Source: Rhizobium lusitanum (GTDB lineage Bacteria > Pseudomonadota > Alphaproteobacteria > Rhizobiales > Rhizobiaceae). Taken from it: a stretch of DNA of 64,000 nucleotides. The translations under genes and the position numbers were made by a program. The notes under the pieces were generated by a model. That model had not been told where the DNA came from. It saw only the letters and a program-made list of their open reading frames with translations, and did not search any database. Location: contig NZ_CP050308.1 in the NCBI RefSeq assembly GCF_014189535.1, forward strand, positions 1,240,001 to 1,304,000. Reading direction: 5' to 3'. Positions within the stretch are counted from its first letter, which is position 1; every line of letters begins with the position of its first letter. This document shows, piece by piece, positions 25,950 to 34,590 of the stretch.

Positions 25950-25994
25950 CAGCTTCTCCGGAAATTCAGAGCAGCGGTTCGGCCACCATGGCCC
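25937..25994 (-). promoter_or_regulatory. Fluoride (crcB) riboswitch-like element
   Basis: Read on the minus strand, the element has AACCGCTGCTC, a loop, GAGAAGC and then TGATGACTCCTACTC. The stem GCTgCTC/GAGaAGC followed by TGATG and CTCCTAC matches the 3' half of crcB-motif aptamers. The 5' part (GGGCCATGGTGGCC) has the AUGG of the aptamer loop, but the expected pseudoknot with CTCC is only partial. It lies 120 bases before a CLC-F-type gene, the classical fluoride riboswitch target. The aptamer may be degenerate. Confidence 0.5.
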
Positions 25995-26077
25995 GGCAGA
26001 AATCCATTACCGTTGGATTTTTTCATACAGACAGGAGAGCACTCCTGTCAATCCGGACACCGCCGGCTCGGTTTCGA

Positions 26078-26902
26078 TCAGTCGGCTTTTGCGATCATCT
26101 CAATCGGTGCGATCAGGCCGCTCCCGACCGACATGCCGACATTGCCCACGCGCTCCGCCGCCTTCGGCCCCATCAGTGCGCCGAGGCTCAGCGTCTGGCC
26201 GCCACCGGCCGCGCTGGCACGCATCTCCTGCGCCAAACGAATTGCCAGCGCACTGCGATCCTGCTCGGACTCCACCGTGAAGCCGGCCTCGCTGAGTAGC
26301 TGACGATAGGTCTCGGGAGTGCAAACGAAGCTCGTCTCCGGCGTCATCGCCCAAGGCATCGGATAGGGCAGCGCGCCATCGCGCATCTGCATGACCTCGT
26401 AGACACCGAAGCGGGCGCCGGGCTTCAGCACGCGCCGCACCTCGGCAAACAGCCTCGCCTTATCCTCGATGTTCATGCCGACATGGATGAGCGTGGCGCG
26501 CTCAAAACTTTGATCGGCAAAGGGAAGCGCCAGCGCGCTCCCCTGTTGGAACGACACCTGCACGGCCATGCCGCAACGCTCGGTCAGGACATTGGCGACC
26601 TTGACGAATTCGTCGGTCAGATCGACGCCGGTGACGATACAGCCATAGGTGCTGGCCATATAGCGCGCCGGACCGCCAAGCCCTGACCCGATGTCAAGGA
26701 GCCGCATGCCGTCGATCAGGTCGAGATCCCGGGCAAACTCCCGCGTGGCCTCGCGCCGCCCGAGATGGAATTCGTCAACGCCTGCAAGATCGTCAATGCT
26801 GAGATGATCGACATCTTTGCCGCTGGCGGCGAGCGCCGTAAGGATCGTCTCCTCCAGAGAGCCGTGCGTATAGTGGCTTGCAACCTTTTCCTCGGTGGAC
26901 AT
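26078..26902 (-). CDS. Class I SAM-dependent methyltransferase
   Basis: The protein has 274 residues. Motif I is in LLDIGSGLGGPARYMA (about 69-84), with the acidic GVDLTDEFV at the end of the second strand and the motif IV region FERATLIHVGMNIED. It resembles the UbiE/glycine-sarcosine methyltransferase class acting on small molecules. The start lies 147 bases beyond the thuB stop, with a terminator-like hairpin between, so it is probably a separate transcript. The substrate is unknown. Confidence 0.85.
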   Translation of the reverse strand: MSTEEKVASHYTHGSLEETILTALAASGKDVDHLSIDDLAGVDEFHLGRREATREFARDLDLIDGMRLLDIGSGLGGPARYMASTYGCIVTGVDLTDEFVKVANVLTERCGMAVQVSFQQGSALALPFADQSFERATLIHVGMNIEDKARLFAEVRRVLKPGARFGVYEVMQMRDGALPYPMPWAMTPETSFVCTPETYRQLLSEAGFTVESEQDRSALAIRLAQEMRASAAGGGQTLSLGALMGPKAAERVGNVGMSVGSGLIAPIEMIAKAD

Positions 26903-26995
26903 AACCCCTCCTCCCGTGACCTCGCATTCAGAGTATCATGGAGGAATGCTGCGCCTACCTCCTTATCCCGTCAAGCAATTGGGCAGACCTCAGTG

Positions 26996-27018
26996 AAACG
27001 GCCGCCCGAAGGCGGCCG
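26996..27018 (-). terminator. Terminator after the thuA-thuB pair
   Basis: On the minus strand a perfect 8-bp stem (CGGCCGCC, loop TTCG, GGCGGCCG) is followed by TTT. It lies about 30 bases beyond the thuB stop. The UUCG tetraloop makes it very stable. Confidence 0.65.
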
Positions 27019-27049
27019 CTTAAATGTCGGAGATAGAGCAGAGAAAGCA

Positions 27050-28093
27050 TCAAACCTTCAGTTCGCGCCGCTCCGTTTCCGTGACCATGGCGAGGTCCAG
27101 CACACGCTGCAGATTGGCCGCATGGCGGAAGCTCGGATCCTGCGGGCTGCCGGTCATCACGGCGTCGGCGAAACGCTGATAATTGGTCAGCACCGGCGGC
27201 ACCTCGATGACCTTCCACGTCGCTGTTTCGGTGTCGTCGCCCAGGCAAGCCCGTAGTTCGGAGCCATTCGGGCTATGATTGACCTCCAGGCCGCCGCGCT
27301 CGCCATAGATGCGCAATTTCAGCTCGTTCAGATGCCCGGTCGCCCAGCGGCTAGCATGCACGACGCCGAGCGCGCCATTGGCGAAATCGACCGACATGGA
27401 GAAGCTGTCGTTTGCATCGAGCGTGTATTCCCCAATGCGCTCCTCCGGCGCCTTGTTGAAGGTCTTCAGCCGGGCAAAGACATGGTCGATATCCGTCGCC
27501 GCGCCATAGGCGGCGAAATCGAGGATATGAATACCGATATCGCCGAGTACGCCGTTGGAGCCGTGACCGGTCGACAACCGCCACAACCATTTGGATTCGC
27601 TGCGCCAATCGCCCCAGGCCCTGGAAACAAGCCAGCTCTGGAGATAGGAGGCCTCGACATGCTTTACCGTGCCGATCTCACCCGAGATCACCATCTCGCG
27701 CGCCTTCTGCAGCTGCGCGACATTGCGGTAGGTCAGGTTGACCATGTTGACGACACCGGCCCGCTCGGCCGCCTCCGTCATCTCCAGCGCCTTGTCGTAG
27801 TTCTCCGCCAACGGCTTCTCGCAGAGAACATGCTTACCGGCGGCAAGCAGCGGCAAGGTTGTCGGGTGATGAGCCTTGTCCGGCGTGACATTCGTCGCCG
27901 CGTCGAACTCGCCCCAGGCAAGCGCCTCGTCCAGCGACGAGAAGCGGTTCTTGATATCGAACACATCGGCGAAAGCGGCGAGCCTCGTCGCATCGGTGTC
28001 GACGGCGCCGACGATCTCGACGCCTGGAATGCGTACGAAATGTTCGGCCTGGTTTTTCGCCATGCCGCCCGTGCCAACAATTATGAGACGCAT
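27050..28093 (-). CDS. thuB: Gfo/Idh/MocA oxidoreductase, ThuB-like
   Basis: The protein has 347 residues. The N-terminal Rossmann fold starts LIIVGTGGMAKNQAEHF, and the family motif CEKPLAENYDKA is near 93-104. In Sinorhizobium meliloti ThuB works with ThuA to convert trehalose and related disaccharides to 3-keto derivatives. Here the gene follows a ThuA gene by 8 bases on the same strand and is close to the S. meliloti ThuB size. Substrate assignment is by family and context only. Confidence 0.82.
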   Translation of the reverse strand: MRLIIVGTGGMAKNQAEHFVRIPGVEIVGAVDTDATRLAAFADVFDIKNRFSSLDEALAWGEFDAATNVTPDKAHHPTTLPLLAAGKHVLCEKPLAENYDKALEMTEAAERAGVVNMVNLTYRNVAQLQKAREMVISGEIGTVKHVEASYLQSWLVSRAWGDWRSESKWLWRLSTGHGSNGVLGDIGIHILDFAAYGAATDIDHVFARLKTFNKAPEERIGEYTLDANDSFSMSVDFANGALGVVHASRWATGHLNELKLRIYGERGGLEVNHSPNGSELRACLGDDTETATWKVIEVPPVLTNYQRFADAVMTGSPQDPSFRHAANLQRVLDLAMVTETERRELKV

Positions 28094-28101
28094 ATTATAC
28101 C

Positions 28102-28887
28102 TCAGCGATAACCGGCTTCGCCGGCCTGGTGGAGTTTAGGACCACGCTCAACGATCGGCTCCAACGCCTTCTCGACCGGCACATTCGGTGCGTCATGGAT
28201 GCTCGCCTGCGTGCCGAGCGGATTGTGCGCCCATTTGACGGAGTTGATCAGCACCTTCTGCACGGTGTCATTGTGATAGGTCGGGTAGGTTTCGTGACCG
28301 GGGCGGAAATAGAAGATATTGCCGGCGCCACGACGCCAGGTCATGCCGGAACGGAAGACTTCGCCACCCTGGAACCAGGAGATGAACACCGTTTCCAGCG
28401 GCTCGGGAACGGAGAACTGCTCGCCGTACATCTCCTCATGTTCCAGCTCGAAATGTTCGCCGAGGCCGGCGGCAATCGGATGGCGCGGGTTGATGACCCA
28501 GAGGCGCTCGCGTTCACCCGCTTCGCGCCATTTCAACGCGCAGGGCGTGCCCATCAGCCGCTTGAAAATCTTCGAGAAATGGCCGGAATGCAGCACGATG
28601 AGGCCCATGCCCTCCCAGACGCGCTTGGCGACGCGCTCGACGATCTCGTCACTCACGGCGCCATGGTCCTTGTGGCCCCACCACAGCAGCACGTCGGTGT
28701 CCTTCAGCCTGGCTTCGCTCAGGCCGTGTTCCGGCTCCTGCAACGTTGCAGTGGTTGCTTCAATGCCGGCATCGGCATTCAGCCCCTTGGCGATCGTCGT
28801 ATGCATGCCCTCCGGATAGATGTCGGCGACGACCTTGTTTGTCTGCTCATGAATGTTCTCGCCCCAAACGACGGCACGAATAGTCAT
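28102..28887 (-). CDS. thuA: ThuA-domain protein (trehalose utilisation)
   Basis: The protein has 261 residues of the ThuA fold (class I glutamine amidotransferase-like): [10 protein letters not shown] at the start, [14 protein letters not shown] near 70, [19 protein letters not shown] near 100, and the strongly conserved [16 protein letters not shown] near 215. It acts with ThuB in oxidative disaccharide catabolism in S. meliloti. A good ribosome-binding site (AGGAG) precedes the ATG. A perfect 14-bp palindrome sits about 50 bases upstream. Confidence 0.87.
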   Translation of the reverse strand: MTIRAVVWGENIHEQTNKVVADIYPEGMHTTIAKGLNADAGIEATTATLQEPEHGLSEARLKDTDVLLWWGHKDHGAVSDEIVERVAKRVWEGMGLIVLHSGHFSKIFKRLMGTPCALKWREAGERERLWVINPRHPIAAGLGEHFELEHEEMYGEQFSVPEPLETVFISWFQGGEVFRSGMTWRRGAGNIFYFRPGHETYPTYHNDTVQKVLINSVKWAHNPLGTQASIHDAPNVPVEKALEPIVERGPKLHQAGEAGYR

Positions 28888-28932
28888 TACGGCACTCCTC
28901 TAATACCATTGAGATTGAACAGGTTATGCGAT

Positions 28933-28946
28933 CCAAAGCGCTTTGG
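28933..28946. promoter_or_regulatory. Perfect 14-bp palindrome upstream of thuA (candidate operator)
   Basis: CCAAAGCGCTTTGG is a perfect palindrome with the central CG of LacI-family operators. A degenerate second copy (TCCGAAGCGATTTGA, near 29000) is preceded by the same ATGCG. It lies 46 bases before the thuA start, so it is a candidate binding site for a LacI-type regulator. Confidence 0.5.
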
Positions 28947-29050
28947 GAAAACGGCACTTGCAGGCCTCCATCAGCCCATCCAGAGCAAGAGATAATGCGT
29001 CCGAAGCGATTTGACAAAGGCAAAAATCACCATGCGAAACACCTGTCTTT

Positions 29051-29392
29051 TCAGTGCGACACGGATTTTGAAAACAGGTTGACGACGATGACGCCGGCGA
29101 TGATCAGACCAAGCCCGATGATCGCCGCCAGATCGAGCTTCTGGCGGAAAAACACCAGCCCGACTGTGGAGATCAGCACGATGCCGAGCCCACTCCATAT
29201 GGCATAGGCAATGCCAACCGGGATCACCCGCAAGGTCACTGACAGGCAATAGAAGGACGCGGCATAGCACAGCACGAGCACGATCGAGGGGCCGAGCCGG
29301 GTGAACTGCTGCGACATCTGCAATGCCGTGGTGCCCATCACCTCCAGCACGATCGCCACCAGCAGCACCGCATAGACGGATGCGTTTGCCAT
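29051..29392 (-). CDS. SMR-family multidrug efflux protein
   Basis: The 113-residue protein from the ATG at 29392 has four membrane helices. The catalytic glutamate of the family is in the first helix (LLVAIVLEVMGTTALQ), and GIAYAIWSGLGIV is the typical third-helix signature. SMR dimers export cationic drugs or guanidinium by proton exchange. A TetR gene ends 19 bases upstream on the same strand, so the two form a regulator-pump pair placed within the sugar gene region. Confidence 0.9.
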   Translation of the reverse strand: MANASVYAVLLVAIVLEVMGTTALQMSQQFTRLGPSIVLVLCYAASFYCLSVTLRVIPVGIAYAIWSGLGIVLISTVGLVFFRQKLDLAAIIGLGLIIAGVIVVNLFSKSVSH

Positions 29393-29411
29393 CAAACCCT
29401 CTCGATATCCA

Positions 29412-29975
29412 TTAGAGTTGCGTGAGCTCGATCAACCGCTCGACCAGTTTTTCGCGGGCGCGCTCGTCCATCGCATGGCTATCGAGCAGATCGGCGAGCC
29501 AGAGCCCATCGGTCGCCAGCCGCACGATCGCCGCATCCACGGAGGAGTCCGTGCCGACATATTCTTCACTGCGTTCGCGCACCCAGTTGCGCCAGCGCTG
29601 CCGCAATGGCGGCTCGCTGAGCAGCACCATCGTCACCTGCGCCCAATCCTTCGTTTCCTCGGGCCGGTCGCGAAGCGCCAGGCAGGCGCGCAGATAACCA
29701 CGAGTAAAGCGTCCATGCGGCAATGGATCGGCCCGCATTTCCTCCTCGATCGCCCGGTCCAGCCGCTCGATCAGACTGTCGAACAGAGCTTCCAGCAGCG
29801 TATTCTTGTTGGGGAAATGATGCAGCAATCCGCCCTTGCTGACACCGGACGCACCCGATACGGCATCCAGCGTCACCGCCGTCATGCCCTTCTCGGATGC
29901 CAGCCGTGCCGCCACCTCCAACAGCTGTTGGCGGACGAGCAAAGGCTGCTTCTTTCTGTGGTGCGCTGTAGACAT
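29412..29975 (-). CDS. TetR-family regulator of the SMR pump
   Basis: The protein has 187 residues from the ATG at 29975. The N-terminal HTH is at about 12-60 (DAVSGASGVSKGGLLHHFPNKNTLLEAL). The variable C-terminal domain binds ligand. It is transcribed with the SMR gene and probably represses the pair through the palindrome at 29990-29997. The frame is open up to 30035, inside the ABC ATPase gene, but the internal ATG gives the usual TetR length. Confidence 0.87.
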   Translation of the reverse strand: MSTAHHRKKQPLLVRQQLLEVAARLASEKGMTAVTLDAVSGASGVSKGGLLHHFPNKNTLLEALFDSLIERLDRAIEEEMRADPLPHGRFTRGYLRACLALRDRPEETKDWAQVTMVLLSEPPLRQRWRNWVRERSEEYVGTDSSVDAAIVRLATDGLWLADLLDSHAMDERAREKLVERLIELTQL

Positions 29976-29989
29976 GGCGGCATAACATA

Positions 29990-29997
29990 CCAATTGG
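29990..29997. promoter_or_regulatory. CCAATTGG palindrome before the TetR gene
   Basis: An 8-bp perfect palindrome (within ACCGTCCAATTGGTATG on the minus strand) lies 15 bases before the TetR start, where a TetR autorepressor would bind. The site is short, so the assignment is tentative. Confidence 0.3.
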
Positions 29998-30006
29998 ACG
30001 GTTTCG

Positions 30007-31095
30007 TCAATGCGCAGCGTGATGGGCGACATCATTCTGGTCGAAAATGGTCAGTTTCGCCCCGTCGACGGCAAAGGCGATCAGTGCACCGCTGGTAATG
30101 GTCGTCATCCCCGGATCCGTGCCGATAATCTTCGAGCCGTCCTTCAGCCGGACATGCACAAGCGACCGGTCACCCAACCGTTCCACGGTCTCGACCGTGC
30201 CGGCAATATCGCCCTTGTCCGCCGCCGTCGCCACCAGATATTCCGGCCGGATACCGAGCGTCAGTTCCGAACGCGCCATGCCATTCAGCGGAACCGACGT
30301 CTTGATGATCGAGCCATCAGCCAAGGTCGCCGTCGCCAAGCCCCCGGCTTCGCTGACATCGGCAATGCTGACGAAGTTCATTCCCGGAGAACCGATGAAC
30401 TGGGCGACATAGCGCGTCGCCGGCCGCGTATAGATCTCCACCGGCGTCGCCACCTGTTCGATCTTCTTGTTGTTCAAAAGGACGATCCGGTCAGCAAGCG
30501 TCATCGCCTCGATCTGGTCGTGGGTAACGAAGACCATCGTTGCCCCCAATCGCTCATGCAATTGCGCAAGCTCGACGCGGGTGCGGTTGCGCAGACCGGC
30601 ATCGAGGTTGGACAGCGGCTCATCGAACAGGAAAACATCGGGTTCACGCACGATGGCGCGACCAATGGCGACACGCTGACGCTGGCCGCCCGAGAGTTCC
30701 GACGGCTTGCGGTCGAGCAAATGCTGCATTTCCAGGATAGTGGCCGCGATGTCGATGCGCTTTGCGATCTCCGTCTTCGGCGTACCGATATTCCTGAGAC
30801 CGAACGACATGTTGTCGCGCACCGTCATGTGCGGATAGAGCGCGTAGGACTGAAACACCATCGATACGCCGCGTTCGCCGGGCGGCAGCTGGTCGACCCG
30901 CCGTCCACCGATCCAGACTTCGCCGCTGGTGATCGCCTCAAGCCCGGCGATCATCCGCAGCAAGGTCGATTTACCGCAGCCGGAGCCGCCCAGGAACACG
31001 ACGAATTCGCCGGGCTCGATCGTGAGATCGATGTCGTTGAGAACCTGCACTGCACCGAAATGCTTGGTGACGGATTTGATGTTGATTCCTGCCAT
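30007..31095 (-). CDS. Sugar ABC transporter ATP-binding protein (UgpC/MalK-like)
   Basis: The protein has 362 residues. Walker A GGSGCGKST is near 36-44, the signature LSGGQRQRVAIGRA near 134, Walker B VFLFDEPLSNLD near 154, and the H-loop in TMVFVTHDQIEAM. The C-terminal ~120 residues form the TOBE/OB regulatory domain of MalK-type (CUT1) importers. It energises the two permeases encoded just upstream. Confidence 0.93.
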   Translation of the reverse strand: MAGINIKSVTKHFGAVQVLNDIDLTIEPGEFVVFLGGSGCGKSTLLRMIAGLEAITSGEVWIGGRRVDQLPPGERGVSMVFQSYALYPHMTVRDNMSFGLRNIGTPKTEIAKRIDIAATILEMQHLLDRKPSELSGGQRQRVAIGRAIVREPDVFLFDEPLSNLDAGLRNRTRVELAQLHERLGATMVFVTHDQIEAMTLADRIVLLNNKKIEQVATPVEIYTRPATRYVAQFIGSPGMNFVSIADVSEAGGLATATLADGSIIKTSVPLNGMARSELTLGIRPEYLVATAADKGDIAGTVETVERLGDRSLVHVRLKDGSKIIGTDPGMTTITSGALIAFAVDGAKLTIFDQNDVAHHAAH

Positions 31096-31207
31096 TTTTC
31101 CTCCTCCGGAAGAATTGAACTTCGCCAGACCTGCCGTCTGTTTCTTCGTATCCCGGCTTCATGTGGATGGATTACCCACATGAAGCCGCATGCGTTGCGG
31201 CATTCGT

Positions 31208-32092
31208 CTATTTGACAGCACCAGCAGCCACGCCCCGCGTCAGGGTGCGTTGGAAAATCAGGAAGAAAATCACCGTCGGCGTGACGCCGAGCAGCGAAGC
31301 CGCGGCAACCGCCGTCGGATCCTGCGTATTGGCGCCCGACAGCACGCCCATGGCGACCGAGACCGTCTGATTGTTGTTGGAGACCAGGAACACCAGCGGG
31401 ATCAGGAACTCGTTCCAGGTCCAGATGAAGAAGAAGGTCGCAAGCACGGCAAGCGTCGGCCTGAGAACCGGCACGATCACCAGCCAAAGGATCTGCCAGC
31501 GGCTCGCATTGTCGATCTGCGCCGCCTCGATGATCTCACGCGGGAATGTGGTCAGCACCGACGACAGGAGATAGGTGCCGAAGGCGGTGTGCAGCACGCC
31601 GATGATCAGGATCACCGAGAGCATGGAATCGAACAGCCCCACCTGCTTGGCCATGTAATAAAGCGGATAGATCAGGGCCTCCTGCGGCGCCATGATCGAA
31701 ATCAGCAGAATCACCAGCAGTACTCTGCCTCCCCGCACACGGCCGATGCCGATGGCATAGGCGTTGAGAAGACTGAGAACCACCGCGAGAATGGCGGTGC
31801 AGCCGCTGATCAGGATGCTGTTGAAGAGCTTGCGGGTGAAATCGACATTGGCCCAGAAGTTCTTGAGCGCCGTCAGGTCGAAGCTATGCGGGAAGGCAAG
31901 CGGACCATTGGCGGCATAGTCGGCCGGGGTCTTGATGGCGTTGAAAGCCGCCAGGAAAAACGGAAACAGCGTGCCGCCAAGAGAGACGAACAGGATGGCG
32001 AGCACGATCCAGCGGGTAAACCCCTTGTTCCGGCGATGATCCGCCGGCGCATCCGATGCGATCGGGGTCGAAAGTGAAGCCGTAGCGGCCAT
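31208..32092 (-). CDS. Sugar ABC transporter permease (MalG type)
   Basis: The protein has 294 residues from the ATG at 32092, preceded by GGGAGA. It has six membrane helices and the EAA-type coupling loop (EIIEAAQIDNASRWQILWLVIVP). It is the MalG-like half of a CUT1 carbohydrate importer. The start lies within 2 bases of the stop of the preceding permease gene. Confidence 0.92.
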   Translation of the reverse strand: MAATASLSTPIASDAPADHRRNKGFTRWIVLAILFVSLGGTLFPFFLAAFNAIKTPADYAANGPLAFPHSFDLTALKNFWANVDFTRKLFNSILISGCTAILAVVLSLLNAYAIGIGRVRGGRVLLVILLISIMAPQEALIYPLYYMAKQVGLFDSMLSVILIIGVLHTAFGTYLLSSVLTTFPREIIEAAQIDNASRWQILWLVIVPVLRPTLAVLATFFFIWTWNEFLIPLVFLVSNNNQTVSVAMGVLSGANTQDPTAVAAASLLGVTPTVIFFLIFQRTLTRGVAAGAVK

Positions 32093-32093
32093 C

Positions 32094-32996
32094 TTAGCGT
32101 TCTCCCTCTGTCTGTTTGGATTGCATACGTAGGAAGAAGACACCGAGCATGATCGTCACGAGCGTTTGCAATGTCGAGATTGCTGCCGCGTAGCCAACTC
32201 GGTTGGTAGTGAAAAAGTGGTAGTATGAGAGGTAAGACGGCACCGTCGTCGCATTGTCCGGCCCGCCGGATGTCAAGACGTAAATCGGCGCGAACACCTT
32301 GAGGGCGGCGATAAGCGTCGTCAGAGCGACCACGAAAATCTCCGGCATCAGCATGGGGATCGTGATGTAACGAAAGCGGCCGAACCAGCTGGCATTATCG
32401 AGCTCGGCTGCTTCGTAGAGCGAGGGATCGACCCGCGCCAGCCCCGACATGAAGACCACCAGACAGTAGCCGACCTGGATCCAGACGATGACGGCAGAGA
32501 CGGCCCAGATTGCATAGCTTGCATCTCCCAGCCAATTCTGCGCCATGAAATCGAGACCGATCGCCTTCAGGACCGCGTTGACGATCCCGATCGGATTGAG
32601 GATCCATCCCCACAGCACGCCAGCCGCGGTGAGCGGCAGAATCTGTGGCAGATAAAACCCGGCGCGAAAGAAGCTCGACAAGGTCTCGCCGAACTGAGCG
32701 CTAATATAGTCGAACAGCACCGCGGCCAGCACCAGCCCCAGAATGATCGGCAGAATCGTCATCGAAATGATGAAGATGAGCGTGTGCTGGATCGATCCCC
32801 AGAACGCCGCATCCACGAGCAATCGCTCGTAGTTCTGAAGCCCGATATATCTCGGCGTCCCAATGCCTTTCCAGGTCGTGAAGCTGATCGCGAAATTGGC
32901 AATCAGGGGGACAAGCACGATCAGAGCGAACCCCAGCATGCCGGGGAGAATATAGAGATAATACCCCGCCCTGCCAGAGTTTTTGGACTTCTCCAT
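32094..32996 (-). CDS. Sugar ABC transporter permease (MalF type)
   Basis: The protein has 300 residues with six membrane helices. The first begins GYYLYILPGMLGFALIVLVP, and the coupling loop is LYEAAELDNASWFGRFRYITIP. It pairs with the following permease in a CUT1-type importer. It lies 72 bases after the solute-binding protein gene. Confidence 0.92.
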   Translation of the reverse strand: MEKSKNSGRAGYYLYILPGMLGFALIVLVPLIANFAISFTTWKGIGTPRYIGLQNYERLLVDAAFWGSIQHTLIFIISMTILPIILGLVLAAVLFDYISAQFGETLSSFFRAGFYLPQILPLTAAGVLWGWILNPIGIVNAVLKAIGLDFMAQNWLGDASYAIWAVSAVIVWIQVGYCLVVFMSGLARVDPSLYEAAELDNASWFGRFRYITIPMLMPEIFVVALTTLIAALKVFAPIYVLTSGGPDNATTVPSYLSYYHFFTTNRVGYAAAISTLQTLVTIMLGVFFLRMQSKQTEGER

Positions 32997-33068
32997 CGCA
33001 TTCCTCCAGTTCGAGACAGCGAGACGGCATAAGCCGTCCCGCCGCTGCGAATTGCTCCAGTATAGGGG

Positions 33069-34337
33069 TTATTGCGCTGCCTGCGCGTCGTCGTAAGCCT
33101 TCTTCAGACGATCGGCGAACTGTTCAGGCGTCGTGGAACCGTTTACCAGACCGGTGGTCGCCTGGATCAGCAGCTCGTAGTAGCCGGGGACCGGCCAGTC
33201 CGGATAGAAACCGAGGCCGCCCTTGCCGGAGATCTCGTTGAAGAGCTCGACATTGCGCTTGCCGACTTCGTCGGTGACGCTAGCCGGATCGGCAGCGATG
33301 GCAACACCACCGAGATTGGCCTGCAGGTTCTGGTTCTCCTTGCTCAAGATGAGATCGATGAACTCATAGGAGAGATCCTTGTTCTTGGCACTCTTGGGCA
33401 CCATGAACAGATTGCCGGTCGAAGCCGTGCTGTATTTCGGGGTCGGAAAGACGAACTGGCTCCACTTGAAGTTCTTGATCGAGCTCGCGAAGTTGCCATT
33501 GTTCCAGGTGCCGCTGACAAACATTGGCGCCTTGCCCGACGAGAAGAGGTTATCGGCACCGCCCGTGCCCTTCAGGCCCGTCGAATCCTTGGAAATATAA
33601 CCCTTGGCAACCCAGTCGACGATCTTTTGTGCCGCGAACAGGAAGGGCTTCGTGTCTAGCGGCGCCTTGAGGCCCTGGTAGCTCTTCACCCAGGTGTCAT
33701 CGGCCTGCGTCAGGGCCAGCGTATAGAGCAGGTGCTGTGCGTTGGAATCCACAGTGCCGTAGGCAAGCGGTGTAATGCCCTTCTGCTTGAAGGCGTCGAG
33801 CGCGGCTTCGAACTCCGCCAGCGTGGTCGGGATTTTCACGCCGTTGGCCTGAAACATGTCGATATTATAGAAAACCGAAACGAATTCGGCATGGACGGGA
33901 ATGCCGATGATCGGACCGGAGCCATAGATGCCGTTCGCGTCATACTTGCTGAGCTGGCTATTGGTTTCGTTGAGAATCTTATCCCAGCCTCGCGACTTGA
34001 ATTGATCGTCAAGCGGCGTCAGTAGACCCTGTGAAGCAACGAGACCTGCCGTGGCATTGCCCTTGTTATATTCCAGAAGATCCGGCGCCTGGTCCGAATT
34101 GAGGATGAGGCTGCCTGCCTTCTGCAATTGCTCGAAAGTCTTCTGTTCGAAATTGATCGTGACATCGGGATGCTTGGCTTTTAGCTCTTCGAGCGCCTTG
34201 GTCCATGCCTTGGCTTGCGAAGTATCAGGCAGTTCGAACCACCAGACGTTAAATGTCTTGCTCTGGGCTTGCGCGACGCCGGCAGCCAACAAGAGCGACA
34301 TGCCGGCGGTGACCGCCAGCTTCGAAAACACGTTCAT
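33069..34337 (-). CDS. Sugar ABC transporter substrate-binding protein
   Basis: The protein has 422 residues from the ATG at 34337. A signal peptide covers about 1-24 (LAVTAGMSLLLAAGVAQAQS) with likely cleavage after AQA. The mature part has the MalE/UgpB fold (NVWWFELPDTSQ, then APDLLEYNKGNA). The ligand is probably a di- or oligosaccharide given the CUT1 partners and nearby thuA/thuB, but this is inference. Confidence 0.92.
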   Translation of the reverse strand: MNVFSKLAVTAGMSLLLAAGVAQAQSKTFNVWWFELPDTSQAKAWTKALEELKAKHPDVTINFEQKTFEQLQKAGSLILNSDQAPDLLEYNKGNATAGLVASQGLLTPLDDQFKSRGWDKILNETNSQLSKYDANGIYGSGPIIGIPVHAEFVSVFYNIDMFQANGVKIPTTLAEFEAALDAFKQKGITPLAYGTVDSNAQHLLYTLALTQADDTWVKSYQGLKAPLDTKPFLFAAQKIVDWVAKGYISKDSTGLKGTGGADNLFSSGKAPMFVSGTWNNGNFASSIKNFKWSQFVFPTPKYSTASTGNLFMVPKSAKNKDLSYEFIDLILSKENQNLQANLGGVAIAADPASVTDEVGKRNVELFNEISGKGGLGFYPDWPVPGYYELLIQATTGLVNGSTTPEQFADRLKKAYDDAQAAQ

Positions 34338-34590
34338 TATATTTTCCTCCACCATGCGAACCGTGACGATATCAATCCGACGGCATGGCTCGCGATGCCC
34401 GTCAGCACGTTCCTCTTTGCCTTGCCCCTCGTCCGTTCATCGACGATGAGACGAACCGCTTGGATGTCGCAACGCTCCTCCGTTCCGATATCCGGGCCGG
34501 CTGGAGCCTCGCGCGGCGGCGTGGCTCCAGCTCCCCGAATTAACGCACAACTCCGTCCTTAAATCGATTCAGATTTAGGGGATGGGCACG

